A stretch of 64,000 nucleotides of DNA from a virus: positions 22,103-86,102 of IMG/VR virus record IMGVR_UViG_3300049847_000435. One strand, given 5' to 3'. A program made the translations under genes and the position numbers. Shown piece by piece: positions 56,718 to 64,000 of this stretch. The number at the start of each line of letters is the position of its first letter. The first letter of the stretch is position 1. Under the pieces are notes generated by a model that saw only the letters and a list, made by a program, of their open reading frames with translations, ran no database searches and had not been told where the DNA came from.

Positions 56718-59600
56718 CTACCATGTGTAGATCGGAATCGCCCGATCCGTTGAACTGCCATCAATACGACAAAGGATTTTTCCGTAATACGCACCCAAAG
56801 CCGCTGTACTGAACTTCATAGACTCAAATTTTATGTATGCCTTGTATGACAAACTTGTTGCCGCCGACCTGAATTCAAACCAATTGTCTCCGTCTGGTGC
56901 TGATTGCAGTGTGAGCGTCGTTTTGTTCGTGTTACTGCTAAAATCTGGTGCATGAGTTTGTAAAACAATCTGCGTATATTCGCCAGAGCTACCACTATAC
57001 TCCTGCTCGATCAATGTTCTGCGGGCGATTGAGCTTGGTAGGTAGCCATTGTACGCACCGGAATACATCGTCAAATAGCCTTGATGGATGGCACTTGCAG
57101 TATTATAGCCAAATGCACTATTGCTCGTTTGCTCGGTGAGAGTTAATCCGCTACTGTTTAACGTCGTGTAGACCGTTCCGCTGACGTTCGTGCGAATTGT
57201 TCCGGTCACGTCTAATGTGCCGCTAATCCGACTACCGCCACTGTCAAACTCGGCAACCGTTGACGTTCCATAGCCAAGCGAAATTAGCGGCTTGCTACTG
57301 ACACCATTCCGATCAAAGCGCAACCAGCCGCCGTTGCTAGACCCGTATCGCCCAAATTGAATGTCACCAGAATCAAGCGTCGATCCTCCCCACGACTTAC
57401 CGTCTACGCCGCTGACGCCAAGCACGGATAGACCAGCGGTATCGTACATCCAAAGACCTTCGGCATCTCCCCATACCAATCCATTTCCATTCCTGAAATG
57501 AAACACGCTCGTTTCGGAGAACACCGGAGCATCACTTTCGTAGATAGCTAAAATTTCACTGGCTGTCACAGCCCGATTGCATAGCACGAAATCATCAACA
57601 ATCGTATCAGACGGGTTCGCACCATATGAGCCGACCGTCCACGTACTGCTTGCCGCCGTTCCCGACGTTGTGGTTCCGACCAAAACACCATTACGGTATG
57701 CCGTTCGTGATGTTCCATCCGCTACCAGAACATAATGATTCCAACCGTCTTCCGGGGCGGATGCCGTAATTGTTCCGATTACATCGCTATTGCCAGAGTT
57801 GTAATAAATGCCATTCGTATCCGCGTTGCTCGAAAAAAGGTAGCCCCAACTATGGGCTTGACTTGCTTCTCGCCACGCCCAGATCATCGCTGTCCATTTG
57901 TCGCCTACGGCAACATTGTTGTACGTGATCGAACCAGATGCTGATGTCGTGCTAGAACTGGCGTGAGCCGTACCGCTCCATGCATAATCGCCTCCAAAAC
58001 TGCCGTCGAAATAAGCCGTCATATAGCCACGTTTTTCATACTGTGCCGCATCTGCGTACATATATGTCGATCCGGATGAAAATGGCAGAAAGGCAAGGCG
58101 ACACGCAGAGTAATTTATTCCAGAACTGTTTGTTGCAGTTATTGATATTCGCTGCCAAACATTGGTAAGCACAACTTCCCGGTATCCTCTAAAATTTTCA
58201 CCTGCATCTTCAAAAACAATGCGCCACGTACCCAATCCACGGACATAAACGGACACAGTTACAGTTTCGCCATTGTTCCATGCGAACGTCGAATCGGGCG
58301 CATGGAAATGTTTTTGATTGTATACGTAGGTACTCGCCGCAGTGCTTGCCATGAATAGCGAATAGCTTCCGACTTTAGAATAGGTTGTCGCTCGTATAAT
58401 CGTTAACTGACTGCTACCGTCATACTGCTCAACCCATCCAGACATGTTTGTCTCGCCGGATGGGTTGGGGCATCCATTCGTTGTCACACTATTGCATTGC
58501 AACCCTTTGCCGAATTTTGCTTCCTGAAATGTTACCGCTCCCGTTTTTGTTCCCGGCTGCCCCATATGTCCGTTCGGCTCTCCCGAAAAATTTGTGACGT
58601 ATGGTTCCGCTCCATCGAAATGCGCAATCAGAGCAGCGTCTTTTAGTTGGATTGCATGTTTCCCCACAATCCAACCCTGCGCCCGCAGATTCCCAGCTAC
58701 GTCCAAATCAAACTGCGCATCAGGAGCGCAGTTAACGCCAACGTTCGTGCCACTAGCATCGACAAATAAAATGTTGCTGCCCACCGTTAGATCACCGCCG
58801 CTGGTGACGTTGACGTTTCCCTTCGATGTTAGTGTAGCGAGCGTTAATCCGCCCGAAGTTGTGCTTTTCAGTAATGACTCCGCCGGAGTCGTGCCAACAT
58901 CTGCGCTTGCTGTAACAGCGTGCGTGTGATTGGTCGCGCTACTGTTTGTGGATGTCGCGGTTAATGAGCCTGGAACATTAAGCGTGATCGCCTGATTGCC
59001 AGTTAATGCCCCGCCACCACCCAAAGCGCCTGCGCCAGTTACCGTTATAGCTGACCGTGCAATCGTGCTGTCGATGGCGTGCGTGTGATTAGCCGCGCTG
59101 CTATTTCCAGATGTAGCGGTCAGTGATCCAGGCGTGTTTAATGTAATCGCCTGGTTTGAAGATAACGCCCCACCCCCACCCAGCGCGCCCGTGCCAGTGA
59201 CAGATGTGGTTAGCAGAACGTATTTGGCATCGCTTTCCGTTTCTGTGTAATAGCGGGTATCCATCTGGCCCGCATCCATTTGCGACTTTGTGTAGTAGCG
59301 CGTATCCGCTTCTGGAAAAGTGATACCACTTCCGCCACTAGACGATCCGCCGCCACTCACCACAGATACGCCACCACCAGAACGCAACTCGTAACGCGCC
59401 GAGGCAGGGCGTCCCGCGTTAACGACTTCCACCACGCCGCTCGAACCGTCCGGTAACGTCGCATTGGCAAGATTGCCATCAATGGCGACGTGTCGCGTGC
59501 CTACCGCAGCCGCAACCCTGGATTCCACCTTCTTCTCGTACTTGCCGTCAATGGCTTGTCGGATTTTCTTTTTTGCGTTCTGCAACTCGAAATTAGCCAT
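56718..59600 (-). CDS. Tail fibre protein with LamG-like region, 960 aa
   Basis: Start ATG 59600 (ATGA-type overlap with the next gene upstream). Coiled, charged N-terminus; then repeated SGxGALGGGGAL...NQAITLN and ATSxNSSAxNHTHA units (about residues 110-230), typical of tail-fibre shafts. A LamG/carbohydrate-binding-like centre follows (ALIAHFDGAEPYVTNFSG, WTAMIWAWREASQ, GTSRTAYRNGVLVGTTTSGT), then a beta-rich tip. Likely the main receptor-binding fibre. Confidence 0.85.
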   Translation of the reverse strand: MANFELQNAKKKIRQAIDGKYEKKVESRVAAAVGTRHVAIDGNLANATLPDGSSGVVEVVNAGRPASARYELRSGGGVSVVSGGGSSSGGSGITFPEADTRYYTKSQMDAGQMDTRYYTETESDAKYVLLTTSVTGTGALGGGGALSSNQAITLNTPGSLTATSGNSSAANHTHAIDSTIARSAITVTGAGALGGGGALTGNQAITLNVPGSLTATSTNSSATNHTHAVTASADVGTTPAESLLKSTTSGGLTLATLTSKGNVNVTSGGDLTVGSNILFVDASGTNVGVNCAPDAQFDLDVAGNLRAQGWIVGKHAIQLKDAALIAHFDGAEPYVTNFSGEPNGHMGQPGTKTGAVTFQEAKFGKGLQCNSVTTNGCPNPSGETNMSGWVEQYDGSSQLTIIRATTYSKVGSYSLFMASTAASTYVYNQKHFHAPDSTFAWNNGETVTVSVYVRGLGTWRIVFEDAGENFRGYREVVLTNVWQRISITATNSSGINYSACRLAFLPFSSGSTYMYADAAQYEKRGYMTAYFDGSFGGDYAWSGTAHASSSTTSASGSITYNNVAVGDKWTAMIWAWREASQAHSWGYLFSSNADTNGIYYNSGNSDVIGTITASAPEDGWNHYVLVADGTSRTAYRNGVLVGTTTSGTAASSTWTVGSYGANPSDTIVDDFVLCNRAVTASEILAIYESDAPVFSETSVFHFRNGNGLVWGDAEGLWMYDTAGLSVLGVSGVDGKSWGGSTLDSGDIQFGRYGSSNGGWLRFDRNGVSSKPLISLGYGTSTVAEFDSGGSRISGTLDVTGTIRTNVSGTVYTTLNSSGLTLTEQTSNSAFGYNTASAIHQGYLTMYSGAYNGYLPSSIARRTLIEQEYSGSSGEYTQIVLQTHAPDFSSNTNKTTLTLQSAPDGDNWFEFRSAATSLSYKAYIKFESMKFSTAALGAYYGKILCRIDGSSTDRAIPIYTW

Positions 59601-62377
59601 TACTGTTCGTCCGAATAGCGCTGAATCTCCACGCCCTGCACATTGGTCACACACACGCGATTACTGATCGTGTGTTGCACGTCGATCCTGATAATCCTGC
59701 GATCCGCGCCATTAAGCGTCGGGTCAATATCCCAGGTCACAAGATCGTTGTCTCCCGCCTCCATGTCTGGATAGCCATTGGCAGACTGTATCTGGATACC
59801 CCACGAGTAGCGTGCCTGTAAATATTTCTTTCCAGCCACCGTGGTGGCGATACTACTGTTAGGCAGCACAGCGTCATTGAGTGTTACTACCTTTCCATTC
59901 CCATCCGGGGTTGCCGGGTAGTACACTTTCCCGCTCGCGCTGCCGTCTGCGGCAGCCCAGGGCAAAACCACCTGAGAAATCCTGTCGTTATAGGAGGATG
60001 CGAATTGCGGACTAATGGCGGTTGAGCGGGACCATGTTTTTTGCTCAACAAACACATCGTTTGTCCAGAAGACATCATCCGTGATTTGAATCTTACTCAT
60101 CGCATCCACGAGGATGGTCAACGAGCCATAGTCGGCTAAATCCTCGATCACGGTCCACGCACCACCCTTTGCGGTTGTGTTGCGCTTCATATTCAAATTC
60201 GTGCTACTTTCAGCCCATGCGCCAGACGGCACGCCAACCGCGTCAAGAATGGCGACCACCACATCACCGCTATTTCCAGTCGTGATCACGGTAGAAGATT
60301 CAAATGTTGCCGGATCGACCGTAGCTGTAATGGCGTTCAGCCTTGCCCGTGATGGGTCGGTCGTCATCTTTTCGATCTCAATCAACACGTTCTTTGCCCG
60401 TCGGCTAATCGCCGAGCTTGTCCAGGTTGCCGCCACGTGACCGGATACCGAGATCGGCGTCACCCAATCCAATGTGTAGCTAGGCTCAGTTGGGTTGCGC
60501 GGCTTTTGGTATTTCGACGTGTAGAGTTTGAATTGTGTCGGGTAGGAAGTGCCCCCGCTACGCGCCCAACTCAGTTTGTTAATTAGATACGCGTCGGTGG
60601 CTACACCCGCATCTACCACATAGATCGGGTCGCCAGCAACATGCGCGGCTGCCGTCGTGCCATTTTGCGCACGCGCTGTAATGTTGATGGTCGCCGCGCC
60701 ATTGACGCTGACGGTCAACTGCTCGCTGCCGATCTGGATCGTAGTCGAACCGCTACGCGACAACCCAGCCGAGCTATCCCCGCCCGGCGTCGTCAGTGTC
60801 GTTGTGCCCGTGAACCCAGAGGTGATATCACTTTTTAAGCTCAACTGCATTGATGGCAGTTCGGTGAGTAACCATTCTTTTGCGCCACTGGCACCAATTT
60901 CATAGCCAGGAAAATGGATAATGTCGTATGTCCAGTTGTTTTTGGCCGTCGCCACATTCGTCCAGTTGTAGCGCAACGTGTACCCACTATTCGAGGATAG
61001 CGCGCTAATCGTTGTGCCCGGCCACGAGTAAGACGTGAATGTAGTTGTCCCAAACAAGAGCACACTGGCATTCGTAGCGGTTCCCCAAACGACGATGTGC
61101 AACCAGGCGTTCCCGCTTGGGCTAGTGCGAAAGATGCCGATGCTCCCACCTGCCACCGGGCGCTTCAAGAAGTCTGGCTGTCCGAGTTCGGTCAGGTCAA
61201 GAATCTGCGAAGCGCCGTTGTTTGGGTTTTCCTCCCCGAAGCGCGTCGCATTTTCGCAGATGATAAGCCTCTGCCCCGCTTGCAGGTCATTGATTAGCCC
61301 AGTAAGATCGAGTGTATTGGTTGCTTCCGTGCCGATAAAAAACACCCGCGGCCCCACCCAGGATTGAGCGGCTAAAAACGTGATTTCCATCCAACGATAG
61401 CCGTCTGGATAGCCCGCCGGGGGCGTCAGGTGCAATTGCGTGATCATCGCGCCATCGGAAAGGATGCGGCTGCCAGACAGGGCAATCGAATTATCGAGGA
61501 TGGTCGTACCGATACCGGGTCCACCAACCACATATTCAGTCCAGCCGGTGCCTATATACTTCTCACTGATCCACAAACTGCTGTTGTCATCGTCGGTCAC
61601 ATTGCCCGCGTCAAAGGATGGGTAGGCGGCAACGTAGTCGCCGCTTTGCCGCTCTTTCCATGCGCTTGCCAGGGTCGAACTTGCCTCTACCGTGCCAGAG
61701 CGCAACAAATTAATCTCACCTGCCACGATGACGGGAGCCTCGAAGGTGTTGATCATCTGCGCTGACGACACAATGCTGATACTCCAACGCGCTGAGTAAC
61801 CGTAGTCGTCCACGATATTCGCCTGGCTAATCCAGCCAAGTCGATAATTCGTCCAAGTGCCCACCGGGTCAGTTCGGGATTGAATGACAACGACGTGACC
61901 GGGTCGCAGTACGTTTTTAGGGGCGAGTACACCGCTAAGGCTCGCTGACCATGTCTTGACATTCCAGTTGTCGTTCAGCGTGCTGTTAATGCCAAGGTTG
62001 CCGTCATCGTAATTTTCGAGAGGGAACCAAAAGCGCACCGTCGCTCCGGAGGTGTGATTGCTGTTGTGCTCCACATTGTCGGCTGGTCTCACCAATGCAT
62101 TGAGCGAAGTCGCCGACTTGCCGTTGTACTTGCAATACTCCCAGCCTTCACCGCCTGCCGCTGGGCCAATCCACACCCCGCCAGCACTTGGAAATGAAGA
62201 GGCGCTGACAACATTTGCCGTAATTCCTGCCGAGGTGAGAGTAGATGAGAGTGTTGTAGAGTAAGCGAAATTATCAGTCCCGCCAGCGTTGATGGCAGAC
62301 CAGTTGTAGAAGTATGCGCTTGTATCTGGCAGCCATTGCGGCCCGACGTAAGCCCGAAATTCGATATATTCGCTCAT
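59600..62377 (-). CDS. Large tail/baseplate protein, 925 aa
   Basis: Located between the fibre and the distal-tail-like protein, overlapping both by 1-4 bp. N-terminal fragment IEFRAYVGPQWLPDTSAYFY; several beta-rich domains; centre and C-terminal part (KIQITDDVFWTNDVFVEQKT, GKKYLQARYSWGIQIQS) look like phage tail tip/baseplate proteins. By order it is equivalent to the tail-associated protein that follows the distal tail protein in siphophages. Confidence 0.75.
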   Translation of the reverse strand: MSEYIEFRAYVGPQWLPDTSAYFYNWSAINAGGTDNFAYSTTLSSTLTSAGITANVVSASSFPSAGGVWIGPAAGGEGWEYCKYNGKSATSLNALVRPADNVEHNSNHTSGATVRFWFPLENYDDGNLGINSTLNDNWNVKTWSASLSGVLAPKNVLRPGHVVVIQSRTDPVGTWTNYRLGWISQANIVDDYGYSARWSISIVSSAQMINTFEAPVIVAGEINLLRSGTVEASSTLASAWKERQSGDYVAAYPSFDAGNVTDDDNSSLWISEKYIGTGWTEYVVGGPGIGTTILDNSIALSGSRILSDGAMITQLHLTPPAGYPDGYRWMEITFLAAQSWVGPRVFFIGTEATNTLDLTGLINDLQAGQRLIICENATRFGEENPNNGASQILDLTELGQPDFLKRPVAGGSIGIFRTSPSGNAWLHIVVWGTATNASVLLFGTTTFTSYSWPGTTISALSSNSGYTLRYNWTNVATAKNNWTYDIIHFPGYEIGASGAKEWLLTELPSMQLSLKSDITSGFTGTTTLTTPGGDSSAGLSRSGSTTIQIGSEQLTVSVNGAATINITARAQNGTTAAAHVAGDPIYVVDAGVATDAYLINKLSWARSGGTSYPTQFKLYTSKYQKPRNPTEPSYTLDWVTPISVSGHVAATWTSSAISRRAKNVLIEIEKMTTDPSRARLNAITATVDPATFESSTVITTGNSGDVVVAILDAVGVPSGAWAESSTNLNMKRNTTAKGGAWTVIEDLADYGSLTILVDAMSKIQITDDVFWTNDVFVEQKTWSRSTAISPQFASSYNDRISQVVLPWAAADGSASGKVYYPATPDGNGKVVTLNDAVLPNSSIATTVAGKKYLQARYSWGIQIQSANGYPDMEAGDNDLVTWDIDPTLNGADRRIIRIDVQHTISNRVCVTNVQGVEIQRYSDEQ

Positions 62378-62721
62378 GCTAAAATGTCAATCGTCAGTTC
62401 CACTTCCCAATACCGCCCATACTTCAATCCGCTCGTCTTCGGCTTGCGCACAATCACGGTTGTATATGCCGTCTCCACCCACGTTCGGTTGGGCAGACGA
62501 GCCGCACAGCGCAGGGAAAGCGCGTCGACTAAAATCGTCTGCGTCCACCACTCGTAATCGGCTTTCGATAGGCTATTCCATGTCCAGGTCAGCGTTTTAA
62601 CGCGTGGGTCTATTGCCGTTCCCTGTCCATTTATCGCCAACGGTTCCCGATCTGGCGGAATGACGTTGCCGTTATCGTAAATTGTCTGCGGGATATTTAC
62701 CGCGTTGATTTGATAGGCCAT
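62374..62721 (-). CDS. Distal-tail-like protein, 115 aa
   Basis: Small beta-rich protein (TLTWTWNSLSKADYEWWTQT, KYGRYWEVELTIDILA) directly after the tape measure gene, the usual place and size of a minor distal tail protein. The start overlaps the tape measure stop by one base (TAATG). Confidence 0.72.
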   Translation of the reverse strand: MAYQINAVNIPQTIYDNGNVIPPDREPLAINGQGTAIDPRVKTLTWTWNSLSKADYEWWTQTILVDALSLRCAARLPNRTWVETAYTTVIVRKPKTSGLKYGRYWEVELTIDILA

Positions 62722-64000
62722 TAGTCACCCGTAATTGCATCGGCTGTGGCTGTTACCACCTGAGCCGCAATCGTATCTACAATTTCTTGCCCGACATTGT
62801 TGTTTTTCTTTTGCATGGCGATCCGAATCCCGGCAATAATCAACTCGAAGACGTTGCCGCCGATGCTCTTGATTGATAGGACATTGGCTTCGGTGAAGAA
62901 CTGCCCGTTGATGAGCGCCACGATCTCCGTGCCAATGTCCGAGGTTGGAGCGTTTCGGATGCCACTATCGATTGCCCCGCGGATACCCGTGCCGATAGTC
63001 GCCAGCGCCAGCACGTTTTCAGGCGTGCCGAAATCGTTCGTTAGATCGGTAATGTAATCAGATGCCAAGCTGTTTACACCAGTATTCCCGTTTGCACTCG
63101 TGGCATTCCCGTTTTTCACAAGTGTGTTACCTAATCCGCCCAAACTCGTGACCGTTGACTCTGGCTTCGTCTTGACGAGCGTATCTAGTCGCTTCTGATA
63201 CTCGGCGATCTCCTGAGCGCTAGGCTCGCCGAGTATGGGCGTGATGATGGGTACAATGTCTTGCTCGATCTTCGTGCGCGCCAAGCCCTGTTCCTGTAGA
63301 GAAACTTCAATGATCGGGCTAATCGTCGGCGTTAATACGTCTCCGAGGTTATCCTTGATTATCGACATCTTGGCAGGGTCAGCGCTAATGACACCGTCAT
63401 CCGTGACCCATATTTTCGGTGTGAGCAACTTGCCAATGTTGGCGTTGATGGTTGCCATTACTTTCGGATCGGCACCGATAACGCCTTCGTCCGATAGTGA
63501 AATCTTAGGCGTCAACTGCCCGGCGAGCCGATCTTGGACAATCTTCGCATCGTCTGCGGTAAAGACAATCGACTGCGGTCCAAAGGTGAGCTTCGGTGTT
63601 ACCTGCCCGGCAAATCTATCGCGCACCAACTGTGCATCGTCGGCGGTAAAGATGAATGAATCCTTATTGATTGTGATTGAAATCTTTGGAGAGGGAAGGG
63701 TTGCCGAAGCCAGAAGCACAACGCTTTCAATATAGCCTTTAGGGATCGTCACATTCGGATAAGCGACATTCTCAAATAGCCCGATCTCTTTCAAATAGCC
63801 TTTGGGGATTGCCACATCTGGCGTTTTCGCGTCTTTCGCTATCGTAAATGTCGAAATGGTTGCCGTAAGCCTCACGTCCGGGTAAGCGACATCTTTCGCC
63901 ACCGAAAAACCGGTAATCGTTGCGCTTAGGTCAACCGCATTCCCCGTCAGGGCTTGGCCGTCGATGTTGATTGCGGGCGTCACGCCAGTCGCTGCGGCAC
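62721..64000 (-). CDS. Tape measure protein, C-terminal part (runs off window)
   Basis: The frame is open to the right edge with no start, so only the last 425 or so residues are seen. Repeated units such as DPKVMATINANIGKLLTPKI and a GNVFELIIAGIRIA helix, plus position before the distal-tail gene, point to a tape measure. The hydrophobic and repetitive nature fits. The N-terminus and head genes are outside the window. Confidence 0.75.
   Translation of the reverse strand, partial: AAATGVTPAINIDGQALTGNAVDLSATITGFSVAKDVAYPDVRLTATISTFTIAKDAKTPDVAIPKGYLKEIGLFENVAYPNVTIPKGYIESVVLLASATLPSPKISITINKDSFIFTADDAQLVRDRFAGQVTPKLTFGPQSIVFTADDAKIVQDRLAGQLTPKISLSDEGVIGADPKVMATINANIGKLLTPKIWVTDDGVISADPAKMSIIKDNLGDVLTPTISPIIEVSLQEQGLARTKIEQDIVPIITPILGEPSAQEIAEYQKRLDTLVKTKPESTVTSLGGLGNTLVKNGNATSANGNTGVNSLASDYITDLTNDFGTPENVLALATIGTGIRGAIDSGIRNAPTSDIGTEIVALINGQFFTEANVLSIKSIGGNVFELIIAGIRIAMQKKNNNVGQEIVDTIAAQVVTATADAITGD

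Overview
This window looks like part of the genome of a temperate double-stranded DNA phage in circular or virion form. The evidence is a terminase pair, a tape-measure, tail and fibre module, lysis-type membrane genes, and a tyrosine integrase beside an attP-like site carrying the 3' half of a tRNA-Lys gene, with phage genes on both sides of it. The host is probably a member of Chloroflexota (Anaerolineae or relatives). I infer this from the Thr-Pro linkers in two exported proteins and from the long fibre built of LSG..TTSGAL-type repeats, both of which I associate with that phylum; nothing here proves it. No polymerase, portal or capsid gene is visible. The last gene runs off the right edge, so the rest of the head module probably lies beyond it.

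Region 1 (1-17.4 kb, + strand) is a compact early and nucleotide/DNA-modification block, often with ATGA or GTGA overlaps. It holds a DUF5131 (Gp37/Gp68) protein, an MT-A70 methylase, a thermonuclease, a tyrosine recombinase, two further DNA methylases, an FtsK-like ATPase, dCTP deaminase, a long ThyX, many small zinc-ribbon proteins, a ParB-methylase fusion broken at a G8 tract, and the small and large terminase subunits. Region 2 (17.4-19.6 kb) has a highly structured intergenic stretch with a 46-bp perfect palindrome, small regulatory genes and tRNA-Met(CAU).

Region 3 (19.6-28.3 kb) has three small minus-strand genes, then an SNF2-type helicase with a partner gene. A tightly coupled nine-gene operon follows, with its own near-consensus promoter and a strong terminator. 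It contains an IbrA-like PP-loop ATPase, an IbrB-like ParB/sulfiredoxin-fold protein, a DPPW methylase and several unknown proteins, and is the best candidate for an undescribed nucleic-acid modification system. Region 4 (28.3-35 kb, mostly minus) carries a PolB-type exonuclease, a Gp3-like protein, a SWIM-finger protein, a nucleotidyltransferase and exported proteins. Region 5 (35-46.5 kb) carries an XRE regulator, attP/int, a replication initiator and DnaC-like loader, a ParA lacking its P-loop lysine, a DUF3102-like partner and a membrane HerA/FtsK ATPase.

Region 6 (46.7-64 kb, minus) is the late tail, fibre and lysis module. It includes a caspase-like (CHAT) membrane-anchored protein, a metzincin protease, and a structural gene split by a 224-nt group I intron with a LAGLIDADG endonuclease gene next to it on the other strand. 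Two dispersed sequence families tie the regions together: six long palindromes centred on GAAAACGTTTTC at gene ends between 19 and 45 kb, and four promoter-like elements sharing a GTACACTAWAAATACA-type box with an upstream dyad.
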